Below are positions 40,219 to 48,196 of a stretch of DNA of 64,000 nt, piece by piece (position 1 is the first letter of the stretch; every line of letters starts with the position of its first letter). Position numbers and translations under genes: made by a program. The notes under the pieces are model-generated. The model was given only the letters and a program-made list of their open reading frames with translations. It was not told where the DNA came from and ran no database searches. Origin of the DNA: Actinomadura parmotrematis (lineage in GTDB: Bacteria; Actinomycetota; Actinomycetes; Streptosporangiales; Streptosporangiaceae); contig NZ_JAIBOA010000013.1 of NCBI RefSeq assembly GCF_019458805.1, positions 62,001 to 126,000 of the forward strand. The letters are read 5' to 3'.

Positions 40219-41267
40219 GGCGCGCCGTCCCGCGCCGGGCGCAGGCGTCCCGCCAGCCCGGCGAGGCCGCCCGGCAGGAAGTACACCGCGAGGACGAACA
40301 GCGCGCCGAGCAGGAACAGCGGCTCCGACAGCGGCGCTCGCAGCACCGCGGGCAGGTCCGCGACGGCGCCGGAGGTGCCGAGCGCGGCGAGCCGGTGGTC
40401 CAGGAACGTGTAGAGGACGCCGCCGAGGATCGCGCCCCACCGGCTGCCCGCGCCGCCGAGCACCACCATGACCAGCAGCCCGAGGGTGAAGTCGGAGGTG
40501 GTGATCTGCGGGGTGGAGCCGCCCATGACCAGCAGGTGGACGGCGCCGCCGAGGGTGGCGAGGAGGGAGGCGAGCACGTAGGCCATCAGCCGGAACCGCA
40601 GCACCGGCAGGCCGAGGACGGTGACGCGCCGCTCGTTCTCGCGGATCGCCGCCCACACCCGGCCCGGCTCGGACGCCACCGACCAGGCGATGGCCAGCGC
40701 GACGAGCGCGGCGTACCCGAGCGCCAGCCAGTACAGGTTCACGGTGTTGGCCACGCCCGACAGGAACGCCGGGACGCCCGCACCGCCGAGCGCGAGTCCC
40801 TCCTCCCCGCCCGTCCTGCCGTCCGGGTCGCTCAGCACGATGATCGAGCCGAGCTGCGCGACGGCGAGCGTCACCATCGCGAACGCGATCCCGTTCACCC
40901 GCAGCGCGACCGCGCCGATGACAGCGGGCAGGACCAGCCCAACGGCGGCCGTCAGCGCGAGCGCGGCGCCGAGCGACCAGCCGCCGCGGGTCACGGCGAT
41001 GTTGGTGGTGTAGCTGCCGACGGCGATGTAGAGCGCGTGCCCGAACGACAGCAGCCCCGTCCGCCCGAACAGCAGGTCGTAGCTGAGCGCGAACCCCGCG
41101 AACAGCAGGCAGACCGCGATGAGCTGGAGCGTCCCGGGGCTGTTCAGCGGGCCGGGCAGCAGCACCGGCACGTCCAGCGTCGAGTACGGCACCGCGAGCA
41201 GGACGAGCGCGAGCAGCAGCGGGGCGCCGCGCCGCGCGAGGGTCCTGGTGGTCGTGCGGGCGTTCAT
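40215..41267 (-). CDS. LIV-type ABC transporter permease (LivM-like)
   Basis: 350 aa; ATG 41267 overlaps the LivH-type stop (ATGA). Ten or so hydrophobic segments, with LLFGRTGLLSFGHALYIAVGSY near the start and RENERRVTVLGLPVLRFRLMAYVLASLLATLGGAVHLL, the EAA-like loop of branched-chain amino-acid/urea-family (HAAT) permeases. Inner-membrane half of the importer. Fourth gene of a five-gene transporter operon whose genes all overlap by 4 bp. Confidence 0.9.
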   Translation of the reverse strand: MNARTTTRTLARRGAPLLLALVLLAVPYSTLDVPVLLPGPLNSPGTLQLIAVCLLFAGFALSYDLLFGRTGLLSFGHALYIAVGSYTTNIAVTRGGWSLGAALALTAAVGLVLPAVIGAVALRVNGIAFAMVTLAVAQLGSIIVLSDPDGRTGGEEGLALGGAGVPAFLSGVANTVNLYWLALGYAALVALAIAWSVASEPGRVWAAIRENERRVTVLGLPVLRFRLMAYVLASLLATLGGAVHLLVMGGSTPQITTSDFTLGLLVMVVLGGAGSRWGAILGGVLYTFLDHRLAALGTSGAVADLPAVLRAPLSEPLFLLGALFVLAVYFLPGGLAGLAGRLRPARDGAP

Positions 41268-42148
41268 GCGGTCCTCCCCGCGAGGCCGGCCGGGCGCGCC
41301 AGCAGCACGGCGGCGAGCAGCAGCACCACCGACGCCTCCCCGACGCCCGCGCCGGTGTAGTAGTTCGCGAACTGCTGGACGAGACCGACGAGGACGGCCG
41401 CGACGGCCGAGCCGGGCACCGAGCCCATGCCGCCGATGACGACGACGATGAACGCGAAGATGAGCAGCGACCCGCCCTGGCCGGGCGTGACGTTGCCGAA
41501 GTAGACGCCGCCGAGCGCCCCGGCGAGCGCGGCCGCCGCGCCGCCGATCGCGAACACCAGCGTGAACGCGACCCGCACGTTGATGCCGAGCGCCGCCACC
41601 ATCGCGCGGTCCTCCACGCCGGCCCGCACGACCAGGCCGTAGCGGGTGCGGCGCAGGAACGCCAGCAGCGCGACCAGCACGACCGCGGCCGCGCCGATCA
41701 GCAGGAACCGGTCGTTGGGGACCTGCGCGCCGAGCACGCCGGTCGTCCCCGCCGCCCACGACGGCTTCGGGAACTGGCGCGGGTCGCTGCCCCACACCGC
41801 CCGCAGCAGCGCGACCCCGGCGAGGCCGAGGCCGACGGTGACGAGCACCTGCTCGATCGGCCGCGCGTACAGCGGCCGGATGAGGACCAGCTCGACGAGC
41901 ACCCCGGCGAGGGCGCCCGCCGCGACGCCGAACAGCACCGCGAGCCAGAACCCGGCGCCCGAGGCGCCCGCGCCCGGCAGGTGCCCGGCGGCCCACCAGG
42001 TGCCGTAGGCGCCGACGGCGAGGAACAGGCCGTGCGCGAAGTTCAGCACGTCGGCCAGCCCGAAGATCAGCGACAGGCCGGAGGCGATGAGGAAGTACAG
42101 CGCGCCGAGCCCGAGCCCGGTCAGCGCCAGCAGGACGATCGTGCTCAT
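41264..42148 (-). CDS. LIV-type ABC transporter permease (LivH-like)
   Basis: 294 aa; ATG 42148 overlaps the LivF-type stop. GLADVLNFAHGLFLAVGAYGTWW, FLRRTRYGLVVRAGVEDRAMVAALGINVRVAFTLVFAIGGAAAALAGALGG and FAFIVVVIGGMGSVPGSAVAAVLVGLVQQF are the conserved blocks of LivH. Forms the transmembrane heterodimer with the LivM-like subunit. Confidence 0.9.
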   Translation of the reverse strand: MSTIVLLALTGLGLGALYFLIASGLSLIFGLADVLNFAHGLFLAVGAYGTWWAAGHLPGAGASGAGFWLAVLFGVAAGALAGVLVELVLIRPLYARPIEQVLVTVGLGLAGVALLRAVWGSDPRQFPKPSWAAGTTGVLGAQVPNDRFLLIGAAAVVLVALLAFLRRTRYGLVVRAGVEDRAMVAALGINVRVAFTLVFAIGGAAAALAGALGGVYFGNVTPGQGGSLLIFAFIVVVIGGMGSVPGSAVAAVLVGLVQQFANYYTGAGVGEASVVLLLAAVLLARPAGLAGRTA

Positions 42149-42861
42149 CGGGCCCTCCCGACGCCGAGCAGCTCGCGGGTGCGGGCCGCGTCCTCCAGCA
42201 GGTCCGCGCCGCCGGCGTGCGCGACGGCGCCCTGCTCGACCACCACGACGCGGCCGGCGATCCGCCGCACCAGGTGCAGGTTCTGCTCCACCAGCAGGAT
42301 CGGCACCGCCGACGCCGCGCGCTCCAGCGCCTCGGCGACCTCGGTGACGATCCGCGGGGCGAGGCCCTTGGTCGGCTCGTCCACCAGCAGGATCCTGTTC
42401 TCGTTGAGCAGCGTCCGCCCGATCGCGACCATCTGCTGCTGCCCGCCCGACAGCGTCCCGGCGCGCTGCCCCGCGCGCTTGCGCAGCTCGGGGAACAGCT
42501 CGTGGACGAGGTCGTAGCGGGGCTCGCCGCCGCGCTCGGCGAGGCGCAGGTTCTCGGCGACGGTGAGGCCGGCGAAGATCCCGCGGTCCTCGGGCGCGTA
42601 CCCGAGGCCGAGCCGGACGATCGCGTGCGTGGGGCGCCCGACGGTCTCCACGCCCCCGACCTTGATCGAGCCGGTGCGCGGAACGAGCCCGAGGATCGCC
42701 TTCACCGTCGTCGTCTTGCCCGCGCCGTTGCGGCCGAGCAGCGCGGTGACGCCCTGCGCGGGCACGCTGAACCCGATCCCTTGCAGGATGTGCGACCCGG
42801 CGATGCGGACGTGGACGTCGGCCAGCTCCAGCAGCGGCGCGGCCGCGGTCGTGTCGTTCAC
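42145..42861 (-). CDS. LIV-type ABC transporter ATPase (LivF-like)
   Basis: 238 aa; GTG 42861 overlaps the LivG-type stop. Walker A LLGRNGAGKTTTVKAILG, Q-loop region APEDRGIFAGLTVAENL, signature LSGGQQQMVAIGRTLL, Walker B ILLVDEPTKGLAP and H-loop LVEQNLH. The second of the two ATPases found in HAAT-family importers. Confidence 0.92.
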   Translation of the reverse strand: MNDTTAAAPLLELADVHVRIAGSHILQGIGFSVPAQGVTALLGRNGAGKTTTVKAILGLVPRTGSIKVGGVETVGRPTHAIVRLGLGYAPEDRGIFAGLTVAENLRLAERGGEPRYDLVHELFPELRKRAGQRAGTLSGGQQQMVAIGRTLLNENRILLVDEPTKGLAPRIVTEVAEALERAASAVPILLVEQNLHLVRRIAGRVVVVEQGAVAHAGGADLLEDAARTRELLGVGRAR

Positions 42862-43643
42862 AGCGGTTCTCCCAGGTACGCCTCCTGCACGACCGAGTCG
42901 GCCATGACCTCGCCCGGCGTCCCGAGGGCCAGCAGCCGCCCGTGGTGCATGACCGCGACGCGGTCGGCGAGGCCGAGCAGCACGTCCATGTGGTGCTCCA
43001 CCATGAGCACGGTGCGGCCCTCCTCGCGGTGCACGGCGCGGACGACGTCGGTGAGCGCGGGCACGTCGCCCGCGCCGAGGCCCGCCATCGGCTCGTCCAG
43101 CAGGATGAGGCGCGGGTCGGTGGCCAGCAGGATCGCCAGTTCGAGCTTGCGCTTGTCGCCGTGCGACAGCGAACCGGCCGCCACGTCCGCGCGGTGGGCG
43201 AGACCGACGCGCTCCAGCGCGGACGCGGCCGCCTCGCGCGAGGCGGCGTCGGCGTCGGCGCGGCGCCAGAGGCGCAGGCAGCTCCCCCGGTGCGCGGCGG
43301 CGGCGAGGCGGACATTCTCGGCGACGGTGAGGCCGGCGAACACGCTGGACGTCTGGAACGTGCGGCCGAGGCCGCGCCGCGCCCGGCGGTGCGGCGCGGC
43401 GCGGGTGATGTCGGCGCCGTCCAGCTCGACCGTGCCCGCCGTCGGCCGGGTGAGGCCCGACAGCAGGTTGAACAGCGAGGTCTTGCCCGCGCCGTTCGGG
43501 CCGATGACGGCGACGAACTCGCCCTCGGCGACGTCGAAGCCGACGCCGGCGACGATGTCGGCGCCACCGACCGACCACCCGAGGTCCCGCACGCTCAGCA
43601 CGGGACCGGGGGCGGCCGGGGCGGCGCTGCCCGCCGTCGTCAC
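42858..43643 (-). CDS. LIV-type ABC transporter ATPase (LivG-like)
   Basis: 261 aa; GTG 43643 overlaps the binding-protein stop. Walker A VIGPNGAGKTSLFNLLSG, RTFQTSSVFAGLTVAENV, Walker B LILLDEPMAGLGAGD and H-loop MVEHHMDVL. The ABC signature reads LSHGDKRKLELAILLA, the LivG-type variant (LSxGxxRxLE). Includes the insertion typical of LivG between Q-loop and signature. Confidence 0.92.
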   Translation of the reverse strand: MTTAGSAAPAAPGPVLSVRDLGWSVGGADIVAGVGFDVAEGEFVAVIGPNGAGKTSLFNLLSGLTRPTAGTVELDGADITRAAPHRRARRGLGRTFQTSSVFAGLTVAENVRLAAAAHRGSCLRLWRRADADAASREAAASALERVGLAHRADVAAGSLSHGDKRKLELAILLATDPRLILLDEPMAGLGAGDVPALTDVVRAVHREEGRTVLMVEHHMDVLLGLADRVAVMHHGRLLALGTPGEVMADSVVQEAYLGEPL

Positions 43644-44833
43644 TTGCCCGCGGCGGGCGGCGCGACCTGGTCGGCCGGCAGCGTCTTCACCACGGACGCG
43701 GCCGGGGCCGCGCCCTCCGACAGCTTGGCCTGGTACATCGGCTGGAGCAGCGCGTGGTCCCCGGCGCGGACGGTCAGCCTGCCCTTGACGCCGTCGAACG
43801 ACCAGCCCTCCAGCGCCTTGGCCATCGCGGCGGCGTCCCCGCCGGCCGCGGCCGCGTGCACGATCATCTGGGCGGCGGTGAACCCGTCCGGGGTGAAGAT
43901 CTCCGGCTTGGACCCGGCCTTCGTCACCCGCTCGGTCATCTGCTTCTCCAGCGCGGTGCCGGCGGCGCCGCCGAAGTAGTGGTTGAGGAAGGTGACCTTC
44001 CCGGCGACCTTCCCGTAGGCGGGCCAGGTCGCGGAGGTGTCCAGGCCCGTGACGACCTTGGTGACGTCGAAGACGCCCTGCTGCCCGAGCGCGCCCCACA
44101 TCGCCTGCGCGGTGGCGCCGGCCCAGGCGACGAACAGCATGTCGGGCTTGGCGGCCTTGGCCTTGGTCGCGAACGGGGTGAGGTCGGTGGCGCTCGCCGG
44201 GACCATCAGCGGCTCCACGGTGGCGCCCTTGCCGCCGAGGACGGTCTTGACGGCGGCGAGGTTGGCCTGCCCGAACGCGCCGTCCTGCGCGAACACCACG
44301 ACCTTGCGGCCCTTGACGTCGCCCGCGAACGTGGCGGCGGTCGCGATGTCCTGCCAGGTCTGGCGGCCGGAGCGGAAGGTGAACTTTCCGGCGCCGGTGA
44401 GGGCGTCGGTCGCGGCCGGGCCGGACACGAACAGCACCTTGTTCTGCTCGGCGATCGCCGACACCTGCGTCGCGACGCCCGACGCCGTCGAGCCCGCGAT
44501 CACCTTGTAGCCCTTGCCGATGAGGTCCTTGGCGCCCGACACGGCCTTGGCGGGGTCGCCGGCGTCGTCGACCTCGGTCACCTCGACCTTCCGCGACCCG
44601 ACCTTGCCGGTGCCGTTGGTCGCGACGTCCAGGCCCGCCCGGAAGCCCTCGATGTACTGCTTGCCGTAGGCGGCGAGCGGCCCCGACTTGGAGTAGACCA
44701 GCCCCACCTTCACCGGCGCGTCCTTGCCCCCGTCCGCCGCGGTGCCCGGGCTGCCGCACGCACCGGCCAGCAGCGCGGTCGCGACGGCGGCCGCGCCGAT
44801 GCCCGCCTTACCCGATCGGATTCCTGCACCCAT
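43640..44833 (-). CDS. Periplasmic-type (lipoprotein) substrate-binding protein of the LIV importer
   Basis: 397 aa from ATG 44833; GAGGAGAAGAGAG lies upstream. Lipoprotein signal with a lipobox-like ALLAGACGSPG (Cys about 26). Type I periplasmic binding fold: VKVGLVYSKSGPLAAYGKQYIEGFRAGLDVATN, VIAGSTASGVATQVSAIAEQNKVLFVSG, DGAFGQANLAAVKTVLGGKGATVEPLMVPASATD, FTPDGFTAAQMIVHAA. HAAT-family receptors bind amino acids, urea, amides or aromatic and short carboxylic acids. Here the linked catabolic genes suggest 3-hydroxybutyrate or its oligomers (inference). First gene of the importer operon, divergent from scoAB. Confidence 0.9.
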   Translation of the reverse strand: MGAGIRSGKAGIGAAAVATALLAGACGSPGTAADGGKDAPVKVGLVYSKSGPLAAYGKQYIEGFRAGLDVATNGTGKVGSRKVEVTEVDDAGDPAKAVSGAKDLIGKGYKVIAGSTASGVATQVSAIAEQNKVLFVSGPAATDALTGAGKFTFRSGRQTWQDIATAATFAGDVKGRKVVVFAQDGAFGQANLAAVKTVLGGKGATVEPLMVPASATDLTPFATKAKAAKPDMLFVAWAGATAQAMWGALGQQGVFDVTKVVTGLDTSATWPAYGKVAGKVTFLNHYFGGAAGTALEKQMTERVTKAGSKPEIFTPDGFTAAQMIVHAAAAGGDAAAMAKALEGWSFDGVKGRLTVRAGDHALLQPMYQAKLSEGAAPAASVVKTLPADQVAPPAAGK

Positions 44834-44905
44834 CACGAACTCTCTTCTCCTCAGCGACCCGCCGGGGGCGGGTGACGGGGGCCACACGGCCGCCGTTGCC
44901 GGTGA

Positions 44906-45071
44906 ACGCTAAGAGCACGCCCGGCGGCGGGCCATGTGTCCCCGCCACACATTCGGGCCCGGCGGAACGGCGGCCCCGCACATAGGGCCCAGGTCAGCGG
45001 CCCGCCACACAGCGCCGCCCGCCGATGTGTGGCCGCGCCACGTAGGCCGTGCCGGGCCACGCGCCTAGATT
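44906..45071. promoter_or_regulatory. Divergent livK/scoA promoter with two ATGTG-N9-CAC(A/G)T operators
   Basis: Dyad 1: ATGTG (44934-44938) - N9 - CACAT (44948-44952). Dyad 2: ATGTG (45025-45029) - N9 - CACGT (45039-45043). A lone CACAT lies at 44979-44983, and CCCGCCACACA repeats exactly 60 bp apart (44941 and 45001). Plausible -10s are TAGCGT on the minus strand (44911-44906), 23 bp beyond dyad 1, and TAGATT (45066-45071), 23 bp beyond dyad 2. Each promoter therefore has its own dyad at the -35 position. Confidence 0.6.
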
Positions 45072-45091
45072 CGCGGTCCGGAGGTGACCGG

Positions 45092-45871
45092 ATGGACAAG
45101 GTGACGGCGTCCGCCGCGCGGGCGGTCGCGGACATCGGCGACGGCGCGTCGCTGGCGGTCGGCGGGTTCGGGCTGTGCGGCGTGCCGATGGTGCTGATCG
45201 GGGCGCTGCTGGAGCAGGGCGCGACCGGCCTGCGGGTGGTGTCCAACAACTGCGGCGTGGACGGCTGGGGGCTCGGCGTCCTGCTGGAGGCGGGCCGCAT
45301 CGCCCGCATGACCAGCTCCTACGTCGGCGAGAACAAGGAGTTCGCGCGCCGCTACCTGGCCGGGGAGCTGGAGGTGGAGCTCGCCCCTCAGGGCACGCTC
45401 GCCGAGCGGCTGCGCGCCGGCGGCGCGGGCGTCCCGGCGTTCTACACCCCCGCCGGCGTCGGCACCCAGGTCGCCGAGGGCGGCCTGCCCTGGCGGTACG
45501 CGCCGGACGGCACGGTCGCCGTCGCGTCGCCGCCGCGCGAGACGCGCGCCTTCGGCGGCCGCGAGTACGTGCTGGAGGAGGCGATCGTCACCGACTTCGC
45601 CCTCGTGCACGCCGCGCGCGGCGACCGCCACGGCAACCTCGCCTTCCACTCCTCGGCGCGCAACTTCAACCCGCTCGCCGCCATGGCCGGGCGCGTCGCG
45701 GTCGCGCAGGTCGAGGAGCTGGTGGACGCGCTGGACCCCGACGAGGTCCACCTTCCGGGGATCTACGTCGACACGATCGTGCCCGTGGGCCGGGTCGAGA
45801 AGAGAATCGAACGAGCGGCGACACGCTCCCGGCCCACGGGCACCGCCGCGCACGCCGAGGAGGCCCGATGA
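45092..45871 (+). CDS. scoA: 3-oxoacid/acetoacetate CoA-transferase subunit A
   Basis: 259 aa, ATG with a strong ribosome site GGAGGTGA. Class I CoA-transferase alpha subunit: VADIGDGASLAVGGFGLCGVPMVLIGALLEQG, VSNNCGVDGWGLGVLL and ARMTSSYVGENKEFARRYLAGELEVELAPQGTLAERLRAGGAGVPAFYTPAG are typical. With ScoB it moves CoA from succinyl-CoA to acetoacetate, the step after 3-hydroxybutyrate dehydrogenase. Divergent from the importer operon with a shared dyad-bearing promoter. Confidence 0.93.
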   Translation: MDKVTASAARAVADIGDGASLAVGGFGLCGVPMVLIGALLEQGATGLRVVSNNCGVDGWGLGVLLEAGRIARMTSSYVGENKEFARRYLAGELEVELAPQGTLAERLRAGGAGVPAFYTPAGVGTQVAEGGLPWRYAPDGTVAVASPPRETRAFGGREYVLEEAIVTDFALVHAARGDRHGNLAFHSSARNFNPLAAMAGRVAVAQVEELVDALDPDEVHLPGIYVDTIVPVGRVEKRIERAATRSRPTGTAAHAEEAR

Positions 45872-46521
45872 CCGCCCCGCGCGGCCGCACCCGCGACCAG
45901 ATGGCCGCCCGCGCCGCCGCCGAGCTGGCCGACGGCTCCTACGTCAACCTCGGCATCGGCCTGCCGACGCTCGTCCCGAACCACCTGCCGCCGGGCGTCC
46001 GGGTGGTGCTGCACTCCGAGAACGGGATCCTCGGCGTCGGCCCGTCCCCCTACGAGGACGAGCTCGACCCCGACCTGATCAACGCGGGCAAGGAGACGGT
46101 GACGGTCCTGCCGGGCGCGTCCTACTTCGACTCGGCCCTGTCGTTCGGCCTGATCCGCGGCGGCCGCCTCGCCGCCGCGATCCTCGGCGGCATGCAGGTC
46201 TCGGCCCGCGGCGACCTCGCCAACTGGACCGTCCCCGGCAAGATGATCAAGGGGATGGGCGGCGCGATGGACCTGGTGCACGGCGCCGCCCGCGTGATCG
46301 TCCTGATGGAGCACACCGCCCGCGACGGCTCCCCCAAGATCGTCGAAGAGTGCACGCTCCCCCTCACCGGCCGCGCCGTCGTCGACCGGATCATCACCGA
46401 CCTCGCCGTCATCGACGTCACCCCGGCCGGCCTCGTCCTCACCGAGACCGCCCCCGGCATCACCCCCGCCGACGTCATCGCCGCCACCGCCGCCCCCCTC
46501 ACCGTCCCGGCGGGCGTCTAG
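45868..46521 (+). CDS. scoB: 3-oxoacid/acetoacetate CoA-transferase subunit B
   Basis: 217 aa; ATG overlaps the scoA stop (ATGA). VNLGIGLPTLVPNHLPPGVRVVLHSENGILGVGPSPYEDELD contains the catalytic Glu of the SENGxxG motif. DPDLINAGKETVTVLPGASYFDSALSFGLIRGGRLAAAILGGMQV and DLANWTVPGKMIKGMGGAMDLV complete the beta subunit. Heterodimer/tetramer with ScoA. Terminator at 46573-46604. Confidence 0.94.
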   Translation: MTAPRGRTRDQMAARAAAELADGSYVNLGIGLPTLVPNHLPPGVRVVLHSENGILGVGPSPYEDELDPDLINAGKETVTVLPGASYFDSALSFGLIRGGRLAAAILGGMQVSARGDLANWTVPGKMIKGMGGAMDLVHGAARVIVLMEHTARDGSPKIVEECTLPLTGRAVVDRIITDLAVIDVTPAGLVLTETAPGITPADVIAATAAPLTVPAGV

Positions 46522-46572
46522 GCGCACCGGGGAGGGTTGCGCGAAGACGAGCCCAGGAGGGCTCTGCGGTTC

Positions 46573-46604
46573 GACGGCGGTCGTGAGGGTACGCGACCGC
46601 CGTC
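46573..46604 (+). terminator. scoAB terminator
   Basis: Perfect 11-bp arms GACGGCGGTCG (46573-46583) and CGACCGCCGTC (46594-46604), ten-base loop, 51 bp after scoB and just before the next gene's ribosome site. Confidence 0.7.
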
Positions 46605-46631
46605 GTAACCAGCCCCGCGCCAGGAGGCCCT

Positions 46632-46826
46632 GTGACCCTGCGAAAAGTGCTCGGTGCCGTGTTGCTCATCGCCATGTGCGGCTTCATCGTCTTCGCGCGT
46701 TACACCATGATGCGCCATATCGACGTCCCCAACTGGCTTCTCGGGATCGGCATTCTTGTAGGGGCTGGAGGAGTCGCCTTCGAGATCTGGTCGAAGAAGA
46801 GCGGGCGGCGCGGCCACGAGCTCTGA
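46632..46826 (+). CDS. Small membrane protein, two helices
   Basis: 64 aa from GTG 46632 with AGGAGG upstream. KVLGAVLLIAMCGFIVFARYT and NWLLGIGILVGAGGVAFEIW are membrane segments; a basic tail (SKKSGRRG) follows. Slightly lower third-position G/C than neighbours. Function unknown. Stands between scoAB and a two-component pair. Confidence 0.65.
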   Translation: MTLRKVLGAVLLIAMCGFIVFARYTMMRHIDVPNWLLGIGILVGAGGVAFEIWSKKSGRRGHEL

Positions 46827-46918
46827 AACACACCCGGCCAGGGCGTACCGGGGTATGACGGCGGGGTCGTACCGGTGGGGCATTCGGGAGGGTGTCCGGT
46901 TTCTCTAGGGTTGGGCCC

Positions 46919-48196
46919 ATGAGCGCGGGCGGCGGCGGGTGGCGGGCGACGGCGGGGCTGGTGTGGCGGCCGCTGGTCGCGGCGGCCGTCACCGGGACCG
47001 CCGATCCGCTGCCCGAGCCGCGGCCGTGGCCGGCGGGGCTGCGCTGGGCGGCGCGCGGGTGGGTCGGGCGGGTGCCCTACGGGCTGGTGGTGAACCTCGC
47101 GGGGCTGCTGCTCGCCGTCGGGATGGTCGCCTCCAGCCGGTCGCTGCTGATGACCGAGACGGCCGCGCGGGGGCTGGACGTCTCGGCCGGGACGCTGCTG
47201 TTCGTGTCGGTCGCGGTCTGCCTGCCGTTCGCGCTGCGCGACCGGCACCCGCTCGGGGCGATGCGGGTCAGCTTCGTGGCGATGGCGACGGTCGACGTGA
47301 GCGGCTGGCTGTCGGTCCCCTACGTCCCCGCCGGGACGTTCGCCGCGATCCTCTGCCTGGCGACGGTCGGCGTCCGCTGCTCCCGCGAGATCACCCTCGG
47401 CGTCGGGGTGTGGTGCGTCGCCGGGGTGTGGGTGCAGGCCCCGGGGTTCGCCGGCGGCGCGACGGTCGTCGTCCTGCTGTCGCTGCTCACCGGCACGGTG
47501 GTGCGGCTCCGCCGCGCGTCCCGGGACGAGCTCGCCGAGCAGGAGCGGCGGCACCGGGAGGAGGCCGCGGTGCTCACCGAGCGGCAGCGCATCGCGCGCG
47601 AGCTGCACGACGTGGTGGCGCACCACATGTCGATGATCGCCATCCAGGCCGAGGCCGCCCCCTACAAGGCCGCGGTGCCCGAGGTCACCCGCGCCGACCT
47701 CGCCGAGATCCGCGCGACCGCCCTCGGCGCGCTCACCGAGATGCGCCGCGTCCTCGGCGTGCTGCGCTCCGAGGGGCCCGCCGAGACCGCGCCGCAGCCG
47801 GGCCTGGACGGCCTGGACGCCCTGCTGGACGGGGCGCGCGGCACCGGCCTCGCCATCGACGCCGAGACCTCCGGCGACCTCGCCGGGCTCCCGCCGGGCG
47901 TCGGCCTGTCGGCGTTCCGGATCGTGCAGGAGGCGCTCAGCAACGCGATGCGGCACGCGCCCGGCTCGCACGTGCGGGTGGCCGCCGCCCGCCGGGGCGG
48001 CATACTGCACCTGGAGATCGTCAACGGCCCCCCGCCCGCCGGTCAGCGCCCCACCCCCTCGCCGCCCGGCGGCGGGCACGGCCTCACCGGGATGCGCGAG
48101 CGGGCCGCGATGCTCGGCGGCGACCTGGCCGCCGGGCCCACGCCCGAAGGGGGATTCCAGGTGACGGCGCGCCTACCGGTGGCGGACCCGGCATGA
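46919..48196 (+). CDS. Membrane sensor histidine kinase (NarL/DesK class)
   Basis: 425 aa from ATG 46919; an earlier in-frame GTG (46892) is possible. Five or six hydrophobic segments fill residues 50-190, then a coiled linker and HisKA_3 phosphoacceptor RIARELHDVVAHHMSMIAI; HATPase_c with FRIVQEALSNAMRHAPGS and GHGLTGMRERAAMLGGDL. Typical actinobacterial two-component kinase with a membrane-embedded sensor. Overlaps its response regulator by ATGA. The signal is unknown. Confidence 0.92.
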   Translation: MSAGGGGWRATAGLVWRPLVAAAVTGTADPLPEPRPWPAGLRWAARGWVGRVPYGLVVNLAGLLLAVGMVASSRSLLMTETAARGLDVSAGTLLFVSVAVCLPFALRDRHPLGAMRVSFVAMATVDVSGWLSVPYVPAGTFAAILCLATVGVRCSREITLGVGVWCVAGVWVQAPGFAGGATVVVLLSLLTGTVVRLRRASRDELAEQERRHREEAAVLTERQRIARELHDVVAHHMSMIAIQAEAAPYKAAVPEVTRADLAEIRATALGALTEMRRVLGVLRSEGPAETAPQPGLDGLDALLDGARGTGLAIDAETSGDLAGLPPGVGLSAFRIVQEALSNAMRHAPGSHVRVAAARRGGILHLEIVNGPPPAGQRPTPSPPGGGHGLTGMRERAAMLGGDLAAGPTPEGGFQVTARLPVADPA

